Source: Opisthorchis felineus
Taxonomy: Eukaryota > Platyhelminthes > Trematoda > Opisthorchiida > Opisthorchiidae
Assembly (NCBI GenBank): GCA_004794785.1
Contig: SJOL01000802.1
Span: 2,477,351 to 2,541,350 of the forward strand
Direction of reading: 5' to 3'
Length of the DNA: 64,000 nt
The notes beneath the pieces were generated by a model that had not been told where the DNA came from, did not search any database, and was given only the letters and a program-made list of their open reading frames with translations. The translations under genes were made by a program, and so were the position numbers. This document shows positions 45,686-57,149 of the stretch, piece by piece; position 1 is the stretch's first letter; each line of letters begins with the position of its first letter.

Positions 45686-46556
45686 ATGTGCGAACTGGCG
45701 CACGAACAACCAGTTACATTTTGGACCGAGCATTTCAACTGTATGCCGGTGAGTCCCAGCCTGTTGAATGTGTTCATTCATGTGGCCTGAACTCTTCTGT
45801 CACTTGTGTTCAGGTAGAAAAAAATCGCCCAGCTGTGACACCCTTTCGGTGCCTGGCTGTCATGCCACCCGAACGAAGCACGAGGGCCCAAGCACCAGGT
45901 CGCCCAAGCCTAGACAGGGGAAGTCGAGAGGCAGAGGCAGAGGTCGGGTTCGGACCACGGACCTTCGGGTCAGCAAATTCGCGCTCTAGCAACTGAGCCA
46001 GTCCGCCCCGCTCAGGTGGTCTCCTAAAAAGGTGTTGAACGGTGTTCTTCAAATCCCCTCTCTCAATTTTTTTATTGAAAGTGACCTCCGAGGACTTAGC
46101 TTACATCAAGCCTTGATGATATACGAATTATTATAACACACGTGATTTAAAAAGGTGGAAAAGGTTTTTTTCAAGACATCGGCGCCAAACATCTTTAAAA
46201 GTCACAGGCGCACAAAATGGGACGTTTTCACGTCTCTTTAAGACACAACATCATGAAGCTCCCGAAATAAATCATCGTGAAAAAAATCGTTGTGCTAGAA
46301 TAAAATTTACTTCGTTCCTCACAGTTGGACGGGATTACATTTTACACTCGAAGTTGTCAGCTTGGAAAATTTCACCCCATCCGAGTCAGTCGGGTCTTTT
46401 TCAGGGACGTTTGGAAATGCGCTCTTCGCTTTCGAATAAAGCACCGAAGCTTAAATTTGTCTTTGAAGGTTTCTTTCAAGTATCGATGCAGTGGTTGTTC
46501 GGCCCATGCCACCTGGAACAGCGTGAAAGCTGGTGAAAGCGGTGAAGTCATATCAG
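45686..46556 (+). CDS. Candidate two-exon host gene fragment, reading frame ambiguous
   Basis: Exon 45686-45748 lies between a clean acceptor (TTTTTATTCACAG) and a GTGAGT donor; the next exon starts after TTCCTCACAG at 46325. Two readings keep phase. Reading A begins MCELAHEQPVTFWTEHFNCM, continues DGITFYTRSCQLGKF and YRCSGCSAHATW and reaches a CAG|GTAGTG donor at 46557, so more exons would follow. Reading B gives VRTGARTTSYILDRAFQLYA, then GRDYILHSKLSAWKIS, and stops with TGA at 46536. In the second exon, purine-N-pyrimidine codons are much more frequent in reading A, which I prefer. The 576-nt intron contains a tRNA-derived SINE. No family recognised. Confidence 0.35.
45815..46012 (-). mobile_element. 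tRNA-derived SINE, family 1, in probable intron
   Basis: The minus strand starts with a tRNA-like head (GGCGGACTGGCTCAGTTGCT, AGAGCGC A-box region, B-box-like GGTCCGAACCC). The body contains CTAGGCTTGGGCGACCTGG and GGCACCGAAAGGGTG, and the unit ends in CGATTTTTTT, which resembles a Pol III terminator. The head, body and T-rich end recur at 55905-56094. Confidence 0.72.
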
Positions 46557-49215
46557 GTAGTGTCAAAGGCTTGTAAACGCATGTGAGAACACGTTACAAA
46601 CTAAAGCTAATGTAATGTATCTTTGTCCGGTTGGAGTAATCGTACTGTACCGCCTTGCTGCATCAGTCCTGCCTGAGCAGCTTGCGATTATAATTTTTCG
46701 TTTATTTTATGCTACTGGTACGGTAATGAGTAGCTTACAGTGTAAATGGATTTGCACACCCTTAATGGACGCCTGATCGAAAAATTTCCTCAAATCAGTC
46801 AAAACGTATGCTGGGTGCATTCGGGCTATTCTGTTAGATCAGTGATCGATGACTTGAGAGATTTCGGCATACTATCTTGTATCAGTATCCCAGACGCAAA
46901 ATACAGTCTGGCCTTTCTAAACACCACCTCTTTTTTAATCTGTTCGATCATAAGCGTCATCCGCAGCCTCTCAGTGAATTAAACTCACTTCTGTGGTAGG
47001 TCAGAGTTCGCGTTGTATCTTTTAACTCGTATCGAAAAGTGTGGCAAGTAAATTTGCCCATTGAGCAGCACTCATTCGAGAGGTCATTTAACCGAAAGTG
47101 AGGCTTAGAGTGCACATATATGATTGCGTAACCTGTTGGTGACATTTGCGTGGTACTTCTTTGAACCGGTTGGCAAAGTAACACTGATGACCTGAATAAA
47201 AACCAATGGTCCAAAAAGCGCCAATTTTCAATCTTACCCAGTAGTTGAAAAGTAGTGTTAAAGCATGTAACAGGCGACTCTGCACAAGGATGGTTAACTG
47301 AAAAGACTGGCTGATGCTATTACCATAGCCTCCAGAAAGTGTGAAAATCGGAATAGAAATAATTATATACTAGTGATTACATTATGAGTAGTACGTTAGT
47401 TATATTCCGCACACTGCCCAGGTTTTCCCCGAGCAGGGTGGCAACGTTCACTGCGTACCCTTCAGCAGAGGCAGGGGCAATTGCAACGACCGATTGTGTA
47501 GTTGAGGAAGCCACAACGAGTGTGCCTCATGGGCGTGCGCGGAAATTATATAGGTCACGTCCACCAATGAAAATGGGTAATCAACGCATATCTTGGATAA
47601 AAGATCACTACTGAAAGCTTGTTTAGTAGTATAAATTGAAAGAGAGAAAACACATTTTAAATATCGGACAAAAACGAGAAACCAAAAGGTTGTGGTAATA
47701 GTGATATTCGAGAAGGCTAGTTCTTTTGAGAATTTACGGCTAAGCCGTGTCAGAGTCAGCTCGACCGCAAGGTGTGAAACTACTAACCAAAAGTTGCTTG
47801 GTTGGAACCAAACCCTTGCTTTGTGGTTGATTCTGACTAGGCTTGTGCAGCATGATACTAACTCGGAATTTAAGTATCCTCGGAATTCCACCTCACTTAT
47901 GCACCAGTACGGTACCAAAAATAAATGAGTAGTTTTTTCATCATATAATCTGTAAATATTCAGCAAAAGAGGTCCTCAGTCTAGGGGTATTTTGCTAAAA
48001 TTTCAGCCAGCCGCTCAGATAGTTAGAAGCTATTTCGGTCGTATTTGTCCAGTTACCCTAGCTTCCTCTAATATGATTTTACAAACATTGGGGTAAAACT
48101 TGTCGAAATCAAAACCATTTTTGCGAAAAAATCTCTTTCTTGCCAGCTTGTTGCTTTCATGACTGAATTCTTGTAGTGAGTTGCAAATGCTTTCTGTGCT
48201 ATTGGGAGGCACGTGATTATCTTTTGATGGGGGAAATGGTAAAATATCTCTTATTCGAGTATGAAACCTGTAGTCTTCAAGGAGAGTTAATCATGTAGGG
48301 TCATTCGGATTTGTGGATGAATCCATAGGTTTGAAATGGCTATTTAGCGGAGGAGTCCTTCTGTTCCGCGTTAATCCATACCTGATGACGCTGACTGATA
48401 GAGGCTTCCAAAACAGTTTGGACATAAACGAAACCCTGAGACGGTCATCTGATACCCTTGGTAAAAAAGCGCGATCCGGTTTAAATGCATTCCGGACAAT
48501 CTCACACAAATTCCAGTTTGGGACCCTGTCATAGTGGTCCCTTCGAGAAGAGGATCTCCTTGTTCGAGAGGTACGGAAGGTAGAGTCCGCTATATTGAGG
48601 GACAAATACCGCTTGAAACTCCCTTCACTGGCTAAAACGGTTGGGGTTGACACCGGGCGTTTGAGAATTTAATTATCAGTTGTTTGTCTTGGTGGAGCCA
48701 TGGAACAATCGGACCATTGCATTGTTTTGATGCGGTTAGATGTGAGATTTCTTCTACGGGAGTCGACATAAAACCAGGCATTGTACGGTAGGCAGTGGCT
48801 GGTTACATTGCCCACGACAAATGCGGTTGCTGCTGAATACCGGTTGAGATGTTGTAGGCTGAGGTGTTCAACACTCTGGACACTAAGCAACAGATTCAGA
48901 GACGGTGCCTCTTGGTATTATGTTTTATCAGAGACTGATGCGATCATTTCAGAATGTCGGTATGTTATATGAGCCGATGGAGTTCATCCCAGCGCACTGA
49001 TAACGGATGCTGAGGCAATATTAAGGCGCCACTTCGAGAACGTTTTTATTGAAAACAAGGTGTTCCGGCCCACAGATGTTGCTCGCAGATGTCAAATTAG
49101 CCTCCATCCCACGATGAACTTTTCAGTTGCAAAAGCCCTCGAGCATACTCACGAATGTGTTGATGTAAATAACGAAAAGAGACCATGAAGTTGATGATAC
49201 GTTTTTTTATTGACA
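46557..49215. other. Mostly anonymous; a few coding-like patches
   Basis: A minus-strand frame at 47448-47966 (172 codons) has no motif. An interval at 47422-47575 lies between an acceptor-like CTGCCCAG and a GTAATC donor, but the frame choice is unclear. The minus-strand frame 48291-48653 is also anonymous. Confidence 0.3.
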
Positions 49216-50110
49216 TTGCCTCATGCTTGCGGATGAACCGATTTAGGAGTAGACAAATTTGTCTACCTGGGCAGCTGTATCAGTCCCGATGGTCTCGCGA
49301 AAGATGATATTTCCATCCGGATTGGGAACGCCAGAGCAGCTTTTGTGAACCTGCGTCACCTGTGGCGTAGGCGTGACATCAGCTTATCCGGCAAGGGTCG
49401 AGTTTACAATGCTGTGGTGCGCTCCATATTACTATATGGATCAGAAACCTGGCCGCTGCACGCCGAGGACGTTACAAGACTTTCAGTGTTTGACCATCCA
49501 TGTCTTCGGAGCATTGCCCGAGTCTGGTGGGAACACCGGATAAGCAATGCTGAAGTACGTCAAATGGTATTCTGAAGAAAGAACTTACCCTCGATAGATG
49601 AACTGGTCAAACTGCATAGGTTGTGCTGGCTTGGCCACGTGCTGCGTATGCCAGCCGATCGACTTCCTTGAAGGGTTCTTTTCGCACAACCACGTGAAGG
49701 GTGGAAACGAGCCAGAGACGGTCGAACAATGACTTGGCAGCGAGATATAAAAGCCATTACCAGCAAATTCAGCTGCACTGGTCATTGCCGTCTTCCTGGA
49801 TGGGGACTCCGAGACGGGCCACATCAATTGTTGGAGACATCGTCAGACATGGCCCAGTCGCACCCTCAACGGCGCTCGTACATCCAAGCTATTGCCTTCA
49901 ATGCATAGCTCCCTTCCCAATCCTCCCACTTGACAGTCCACTGACAGTGCTGTATTTACGCACCAATTTATCACCTCCCGCCTCCAATGCGCAGCTACCT
50001 ACCCCACCTCCCCAAATCATCGGTGAACGAAACTGTGGCAGATACAACCACTGTACGACAAGTACGCGGTTCTTACAGCTGACAATGATGATGATGATGA
50101 GTCAATATAC
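49216..50110 (+). mobile_element. RTE-type LINE relic, C-terminal third with GAT tail
   Basis: Translation gives DKFVYLGSCISPDG, ISIRIGNARAAFVNLRHLWR, RVYNAVVRSILLYGSETWPL, RLSVFDHPCLRSIARVWWEH, KLHRLCWLGHVLRMPADRLP, RDGRTMTWQRDIKAIT and LPGWGLRDGPHQLLE. These are the connection and C-terminal blocks of an RTE-like LINE in the right order. Stops at about 49573 and 49668 break the frame. The 3' end is marked by a GATGATGATGATGAT run at 50083-50100. Confidence 0.82.
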
Positions 50111-51429
50111 ATTGACCAGTTAAAGTGAATTATTTCCGGCTTTTCTTTAGCAACACTCGATATTGTCCAATATCCAGTAAATCAGATTATTTTTGGACTA
50201 GTTGTAACGTTCCTCTCATTTTTCTTCTACGTTTCAGGGCATAACCTACACGACCAACAGCAGTCGGAGGCCATTTGGCCGGAATGCCGCATTCACAACC
50301 CCTATCGATCAATATCTGAAGTCCGCGATGCCTGGAGAGTCACACTCCTACCAGCGCTGAACAATCTAATTTTGAGAGTTTTAAACTCACTAGATAAAAC
50401 AGATTAGAATCAACAGACTGGTCTTTTTACTTCGACTGTTCATCCCCGTCGTCACTTTAAAAATCCAGCTGAATTAGCCAAAGCTGATTGGCTAACTCCC
50501 TGGTGTTGTTACCAATGCAGTGAACAGTGTGGAGCTTGTGCTGCTTCAATCGATTATCCTCAAAAATGAACCCATTGACATGGCGCTTGAGGCCGTGACT
50601 GGTTATTCTAAACAAAGAATGAAAACTGCTCAAAAGCATTAGAAAAATTTCCCTGGTTATGTCGCAGTGGGCGATTTTTTAAAGGTAACGAAAGGTAACG
50701 ATACATGAAATTTTGCTGCGGTTCACTCCCCAAAGTGAGCCAAGACTCCATGAAGGTCATGAAGTTCAGCTGTTTCGGCGTGAAAATCGACGGTGAGTTT
50801 TACCCAGACCTCGACTTCATGGTATTTTTCAGTGGCAGGGGGAGTAGACGTGTCTAGAGCCACCACTGCCCAGTTACGTTTGGACTGTTGAAGCCACCGG
50901 CCTCAGTTAGATGTTTCCACCAGTTGGAGCCCCGATGTAGTTCCTCTCATGAGAAACATTGAGAGTTAAGTGCAGCCTGATTGCTCAAACCTAGACAGAA
51001 ACGTTTAAGGTGAACTAGTCATCCGTAAGGAAAGCTTCAAAAAGGTCTACCACTTTCAAGATTTATACGCTTTCCGCACGAGTCTGGTTTTGAATTCTAC
51101 TCTTCCTCACGAAAAAATGCCCCAGCAACATACAACAGGATGACTCCGGCTTCACCCCAGGAATAAGCTTATAAGGTGTGTGTTACTTCTCCCGCAGCTG
51201 ATTTACACTAGCCAGCTTACATACACAAATAACACACTGTCAGTGAAAGGAAAGACACTGGTAAGCTCGGACTCCGAAGAATGCTGAAATCCGGGAGATC
51301 CGTTCTAACCATTCTCGTATACTCCACACGGTTTTGCACCGGCACCCTGTATGGAATAGGATCTGTCGTAGAAGTGGGGAAGAAGCTTCGGGTATGGCCG
51401 TTGATCAGGTGGTTTTCTATCTGTCCGCC
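50111..51429. other. No gene recognised; anonymous sequence
   Basis: Short open frames only; nothing repeated elsewhere in the window was noticed. Confidence 0.35.
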
Positions 51430-51480
51430 GAGCTTGGCAATTCGCTTGCAAACGTTACGTCACCATCCGAGTAGATACAC
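51430..51480 (-). repeat. Hammerhead-like module, family B, decayed
   Basis: Minus-strand GGATGGTGACGTAACGTTTG and GCAAGCGAATTGCC match the 3' half of the modules at 59521-59652, where the intact core would read GATGAAACGTTTGC. Here the conserved GAAA is altered (CGTAA). Confidence 0.45.
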
Positions 51481-51879
51481 TCCGTGTTTGGTTGGGTGGA
51501 ACTCCATCCCAGGCGTTAGAAGATGCTATGCAAACAGATTATAAAAAGGACTGTTTGTGAACGCCTTGATGAAATATCTGCTTGAGGACATCATGGAATT
51601 GGGGACGATCCTTTGAAAACCTGCAATGACAATCGAAACCCGGGAATTACATTGTACCCTAGTGTTTGGCGGGAAAACTGATGAATTATGTTGATGTGCT
51701 TGACAGTTTCGAAAGACCTTTGACGACTTCTCCAAATACGCCCATTTGCACGCTAATTCGGTTTTAACAAGAGACTCGACTGAATTCAACCATGTCTCTC
51801 GTTTATGGTGGCCGTCACAAGGCCGCCTTATGTTTCAGTTGATAAAATGTTCAAGATTTGCAGTACACTGCCTCACAAG

Positions 51880-52140
51880 GTTGACGGAAACGTCTCGACT
51901 GTCCCTTGCCGGTTTTGACTGTCTTTGGGATCATCAGATAGGCGTGGTCCCCGAGTTTCTGCATCACAAACGTATGATTCAGCTGGAGTGATTTGAGGCT
52001 TCCAAAGTAGTGCGCAGATGAGTTCACGAATTTCGCACACTCTGCGTTCAAGTAGAACATAAGGTTGACGGAAAATCGGGGACTGGGCCAACCTGATGAA
52101 CCTCAAGAACTGTGCAACAGGTCGTAGGCTGTCAAGGAGT
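51880..52140. mobile_element. Two decayed family-A hammerhead modules in opposite orientation
   Basis: Minus-strand module at 51901-51944: CTGATGA kept, GAAA changed to CAAA. Plus-strand module at 52056-52140: AGTAGAACATAAGGTTGACG, CTGATGA at 52093-52099, then TGCAACAGGTCGTAGGCTGT, where the GAAA is lost by a small deletion but the GGTC cleavage context survives. About 110 bp lie between, so the pair forms a head-to-head arrangement like an inverted terminal repeat. Confidence 0.55.
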
Positions 52141-52704
52141 TCTCAACATTGTGTTACGCCTAGGTGATAGTTGGTGACGTTCTGTAATATTCTCTATAGT
52201 GCTCCAGATTCATTCATTCGTCTGGACGTCGTAACGATTTCAGTTTTTGTTTTCGAGTTCTTTTGGTTCATCGGTTTTTAAAGTACCTAAATGTGCGCAG
52301 TGATTTTTAAAAACCGATTGTAAGAGATCAACGCAGAAGTTGTTCGTTCGAATTTACTTTCAATAGGTCTCCCCTGTCTTTTCTGGTTAAACTGATACTC
52401 AGCTTACTCTAGTTTGAGCAGTCTTTCCCGTGTCTTGACGCTGGTATTCCGGCCAGTTCATGTCATCGGGTTAAGTCCTGAGCGTAACCTACCAGCCAGG
52501 ATATCTGACATGCCAGAGAGTGTTGCCATAACTTGGTTAACGTACGTTGCAAGAGCTCGAATTGTCGCGTCTGAATAGGTGAACGTTCGAATGATGTGAC
52601 CGGGACCTTTAGGATTGGGGAGACTTGTGAACGTTCTCAAATCCAAGACACGAGATTCCAAAGAGTGAATCAACTCACAAAAGCTGTTTCGTACTTTGTA
52701 TAGA
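52141..52704. other. No gene recognised between hammerhead modules
   Basis: A minus-strand open frame at 52458-52754 (98 codons) overlaps the next hammerhead module and has no motif. Confidence 0.3.
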
Positions 52705-52900
52705 AGTAATACACTACTCATAAGGTTGCTGAAAATTCTTCGACAGCCCACCACCGGTTTCGCCCTTCCACTTTGGGCTCATCAGGTAGGCGCAGTCCCC
52801 GAGTTTTCATCAAACTTATGTTCTATTTGAAACCAAATTGCACGGAATTAGCGAAATACACTCATTTGCAGACAAATTTGGTTCGTACTTTGTCTACACT
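52705..52900 (-). mobile_element. Hammerhead-bearing Penelope-type repeat, copy 2
   Basis: Shares with the 17.5-kb copy the ACTACTCATAAGGTTGCTGA end, the ribozyme, and beyond it a stretch containing ACCAAATT and AATACACTCATTTGCA. The unit therefore extends at least 150 bp past the ribozyme. Confidence 0.58.
52746..52793 (-). ncRNA. Hammerhead ribozyme, family A, G at cleavage position
   Basis: Minus strand: stem I GCCTAC with GTGGGC, CTGATGA, stem II GCCC/GGGC with a 9-nt loop, GAAA, and palindromic ACCGGT. The base after ACCGGT is G, where cleavable hammerheads need A, C or U. The fold is intact, but self-cleavage is expected to be lost or very weak. Confidence 0.65.
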
Positions 52901-53807
52901 CTACTCACTGTCCTCGCTCGATTGGGATGAAAGTTGTACTGAGGGACGATTTTGCAGCGTGGAATTTTCAGAAGAAACATGGGTCCGAAGTTGTTGTCGG
53001 TTTGTACACTGAGAACTTTTGTCCTTTGAGCGACTAAGAACTAACACAGATGTGGTCGAAAAAATGAAATCATAGTTGACCACAATTAACCGGTCATACC
53101 ATCTTGCAACGCACCGTGGTAATAGGATGCAAATGGTGGACCTGTCCTTCAACAGGATGACCGGCGTATAGCTGACAAACAGCAGTCGGTTCGCGCCGAG
53201 GCGAATTTGATGTCATCTGAAAGCCCTGGACGGTGCCGTAGTCACCAGGGAATCTGGTCGGCGGCTGGACACGCACAGATCTGACAATATCGATCACCCA
53301 GTGTGACAACATAAGAGTGAGTGTCGACATGTTCGTAGCCAAACCTCGGAAATCGTCCGTCAACTTCTCAAAGCTTCAGCATATTAGCACAATTTGAGCA
53401 CAGTTTAAGTACTGAGCCCATGACCACAACGTTGAGGTGAAAATAAATGGATCGATGACATTTTGGTCATTTATATAGCCGACTCTGGATGGATTATTCT
53501 TTCGGTTGGTGGGAAACAAGAAAAACGGCATTGTATTCCATAAAAGCTCGCATGTCTGTGCATTAAAAAAGTACGAAATTTATAACTGTGCAGATTGAAT
53601 GTGGGTTTGAGGTTTAAGTTCTGTGCCCTTTTTGGATTTTGCTCTCAGAAGGAGAATGCAAATGCTTTTCGAAAATATGTTACTCAGACGCCTGTTAAAC
53701 AGGACTTAAATATTATTGGGAGAACCAAGGAATCACTTGCTATGTGGATTTATAGGCAGCTTACTTGTAAATCTTACCGAAGACGTTTTTCTTCAAATTA
53801 ACATAGA
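52901..53807. other. No gene recognised; anonymous sequence
   Basis: Short open frames on both strands, none with motifs. Confidence 0.35.
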
Positions 53808-54563
53808 ATATCAATATAGTATAATAATATAATATAATATAATATAATATAATATAATATAATATAATATAATATAATATAATATAGTACAGTATAATCT
53901 GCTATGAAATAATACAATATAATATAATGTACTAACACTATAATATAATATATTGTGGCATTGTATAGTACGGCATAGTATAGTACAGCACAGTAAAGCA
54001 TAGCACAGTATGGTAAAACATGATAGATTGTGGTAAAATACAGTGCAATATATTGCAGCACAGTGTATTACATTATGTTAAAGTACAATAAATTATAGTG
54101 GATTACAGTATTATGTGGTAGAGTATCGTATGGTATAGCCTAGTATATTACAGCACAGTGTATTATATTATATTATATTATGTTACATTATATTATAATA
54201 AAGTATATCACAGCATACTAGGGTGTAGTATAGTATCCATTAGTATAGTATGGTATGGTGCGGCATAATATAGTACAGTGTAGTGCATTATAGTATGGTA
54301 TAATATCGTATAGTATAGTATAGAATAGCACAGCATAGTATGGCATTGTAGAACATGGTATAGCGTTGTATATTGCATCAAAGTACATTATATTAAGGTG
54401 TAGTATAGTATATTATACTACTGTGTGGCAGTATATGGTAGAGTATTGTGCGACATATTATACCATATATTATATTGTATTAAACTGAAGTATTGTATAG
54501 TGCAGTATAGTATGGCATAGTATAGTATAGTATAGTACATTATAGTATAGTATGGTATGGTAT
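53808..54563. repeat. AT-rich pentanucleotide satellite
   Basis: About thirteen perfect ATAAT units occupy 53820-53885. Around and after them, for nearly 700 bp, the sequence is degenerate five-base units of the TATAG, TATGG and TACAG type. The minus-strand Tyr/Ile-rich open frame at 53798-54061 is only a translation of this repeat. Confidence 0.9.
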
Positions 54564-55429
54564 CCACCATATTTGATCAACAATCAAATGAACCCTCACG
54601 CTTCCCAAATGCTTGTATAGTGAAGGTCATTTGGTCGGGGTTCCGTTTTTGTCCGTAATCGGAACAACAGGAAGAAGGCACTGCCGAAAATCTCACTTGC
54701 ACCAAATTTGTAGACATGTTAGGGTCAAGGCGGCCATTGCCACCGATTTTTATGTAGATTTATTCTTTTTTGCTCATAAAAATTGATCAAGTCCTCATTT
54801 TCCGGTTTTCTGATCCATAGGTTCCACGATGTTTTCTAAATGACCGAATAACGGGAACGACCGTTTCACATGAAGGCACTTTTGTGTAGCTTTATTCATT
54901 TTTCAATCGTGTTGAGTGTATACCGTCTTGGTTTTTATAACAAAGGTTTTTTAGACGTCAAGAATCGCAGTTCGTCCCATATCGTCTGTTGATTACGAAC
55001 TTCCGTGCAACCGATTTCTAGAAGCAATTGCCATGTAAGTTCTCATGTATAGCTAACAAAGATTTTCACTCCCCGGGGTCTCGTTAGCTTCCAGTACGTA
55101 GCACCAGTCTTCAGCATGCCATGGATATGCATCTGTATGCTGGCATGAAATCAGCTCACTCTTCGCTTTCACGGCTTCAGTGAAGTGTACTCACTCTGGC
55201 TTTCTCCGTACTTTAATTTCAGTAGCATATAAATGACATTACGATTGGTTAAGTTTCGACTTTTGTGACTTCAGAATGAATTTTGGCCCTTAGAATCCTT
55301 TCTGATCTTATACAAGTTTATACGTATATGATTTGTAAAATATATACCTAAGGACGTACGTACACCTGTGTACATACTTGCAAATGTATGTGGTGTACAT
55401 ATGTACAGCAGTGAGTACGTACAGAGTTG
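54564..55429. other. No gene recognised; TAC/TG-rich patch at 55330-55420
   Basis: A stretch with repeated GTAC and TGTA words lies just before the SINE at 55430. Otherwise anonymous. Confidence 0.35.
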
Positions 55430-55615
55430 AAGGAAATTCAGGGGTTAACGAGCGAACCTACCGACCAGAAGGTCCCTGGTTCGAACCCAACCTCTTCATC
55501 TCGATTGCTTCTTTTCAGGCTTGAGCAACATGGCGACATCTCAGCCCTCGTGCGTTTTCCGGCTGGCACGGCAGCTGGGCACCGAAGGGGTGTTACGTAA
55601 AACGAAACAACAACA
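55430..55615 (+). mobile_element. tRNA-derived SINE, family 1, plus copy
   Basis: The B-box region GGTCCCTGGTTCGAACCC lies at about 55472-55489. The body GCTTGAGCAACATGG, CAGCCCTCGTGCG and GGCACCGAAGGGGTGTTACG matches the two minus-strand copies. The A-box half of the head is poorly preserved and the T-rich end is altered to an A-rich run. Confidence 0.62.
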
Positions 55616-55904
55616 AATACGTCATTACTTAACTCAAGTTAAGTTTGTTGAGCTTGCTGATCAATACCCGCTTTACTCGAATAATCGAACTGCAGGATGA
55701 CACAACTTGTATCCACTAGATTGCTGGTTTGCCGCCGTCCGTTCTTGTCCAAATAACGCGGAAATAGACACGTTCAATTAATTATTTTCTTGCAACTTGA
55801 AGGAAGAAACGCGTGGTATATGCTTCTTAGTGTGAAAGAGATACCTTCAAACCAGAAGGTGGTGCTCACAAGGCCTCTTCTTGTTTGTCCGCTTCCTACC
55901 GTGG

Positions 55905-56094
55905 TAAAAAAAATCGTTCAGCTGTAGCACCATTTCGGTGCCTAACTGCCCTGCCACCAGAAGGAGACACGAGGGATGGGATACTGCCAGGTTGCCCAAG
56001 CCTAGACAGAGGATGTCGAGAGTCAGAGGTCGGGTTCGAACCACGGCCCTTCCGGTCAGTAAATTGGCGCTTAAGCCACCTCGCCACCTCGTGG
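55905..56094 (-). mobile_element. tRNA-derived SINE, family 1, minus copy
   Basis: The minus strand has a head GGTGGCGAGGTGGCTTAAGC, B-box GGTTCGAACCC at about 56033-56043, body CTAGGCTTGGGCAACCTGG and GGCACCGAAATGGTG, and end CGATTTTTTTT. It faces the plus-strand copy 290 bp upstream. Confidence 0.75.
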
Positions 56095-56566
56095 TAACTG
56101 ACGTTACTACACCAGAGTTTTTATTTTCTGTGTGTGAGATCTTCCTAAGCCCATAACCTGGAGCCTTGAATACTTATATGCACCTTTTTGTCCTCTATCA
56201 CAGATGAATGGCACTGTGGATGCCAGAACGATTACAGCGTGATACTTGGTTCTTGGCTTAGTAACTGAATTAGTAACCAAATTCGCGATGTTTCAGGCAC
56301 TTGTTTGAAATGACACGTTTGAAATGACAACAAATGAATTCATATCCCCTGTTTTAAGTCCTCCAGATTCTGATGAGTATTTTCTCCCGGCTGTTCACAC
56401 ACCTAACAAGTAGATAGTTTTAGCCTATTCATGAATTGCTTAGGAAATCATTTCAATCTCCTTTTATCCAATGAAATGAGGAAATGAGGAACTGAGGAAA
56501 TCTTTTTGCCTCCCATCTTGAAATACTACAATCTTAGTGGTTATGATGTTGGTTTTCTAATTTTAG
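56095..56566. other. No gene recognised; short GAGGAAAT repeats
   Basis: An imperfect ATGAGGAA repeat lies near 56472-56500. Otherwise nothing identified. Confidence 0.3.
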
Positions 56567-56842
56567 CTTGTTTCAATATTGTCTCACACACTCTGGTTAC
56601 TTGTTACCGTTGAAACAGAGTACGGGGTGCCACCCAAAATAGTCATTACCACCCGGCTGGACCTACCACCGATTAGAGGTCACGTTAAACCATTAGAATG
56701 TTTTCAGGTGACGAGGGACAACAATGAGGTGATGATAAACGAAACTGTTGACAAACTCTGCACGTCTGTTTTCACGGTTGTTGGGAATCACCATATATTG
56801 AAGTTGTGGAGGACAAAAATTCATCTGACTTGCCAAGACTGA
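56567..56842 (+). CDS. Candidate terminal coding exon, unknown product
   Basis: Open from an acceptor (TTTCTAATTTTAG) to TGA. The frame carries a clear purine-N-pyrimidine codon pattern and reads VETEYGVPPKIVITTRLDLP, VTRDNNEVMINETVDKLC and VFTVVGNHHILKLWRT. No upstream exon could be linked and no family is recognised, so the model rests on codon pattern and one splice site. Confidence 0.3.
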   Translation, partial: LVSILSHTLWLLVTVETEYGVPPKIVITTRLDLPPIRGHVKPLECFQVTRDNNEVMINETVDKLCTSVFTVVGNHHILKLWRTKIHLTCQD

Positions 56843-57149
56843 CTCTGTTGGTGCCATACACATCCTCGTAGTTCCCGCACTTGAAGATTTTTAAAATTAG
56901 CTTGGAAAAGGTCAAGTAAGATAGTTTCTGAATAAACTTACACGACGACATCTCAATTGAAATTTCCCAAATCCCTCCAAACTACCATCGATCTGTGGGT
57001 TGTTCAAAGGGAGAATAAAATCCCATCTGCGAAGTCGTCATTCGAGCAGTCGCTCAGCGCGTGTGATCACGTGATGTGGGACCCGTGACTGAAGGATGAG
57101 TGTTGCTACATTCTTCCGAAGTGCAATTTAATCATACTGTTGATAAGCT
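56843..57149. other. No gene recognised
   Basis: Contains a CACGTGATGTGG motif near 57067 that also occurs near 43903, beside the other family-2 SINE copies. The SINE unit may therefore extend further upstream than drawn. Confidence 0.3.

Noticed and set aside
45938..46012. Possible functional tRNA gene
   Set aside because: The tRNA-like head continues into a body shared with two other copies, so it is a SINE head, not a free tRNA gene.
47448..47966. 172-codon minus-strand open frame
   Set aside because: No recognisable domain, and its partner splice sites could not be found.
49216..50110. Host gene encoding an RT-like protein
   Set aside because: The motif order and GAT tail are those of a LINE, and stops interrupt the frame.
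53798..54061. Tyr/Ile-rich 87-codon minus-strand frame
   Set aside because: Translation of the ATAAT satellite.
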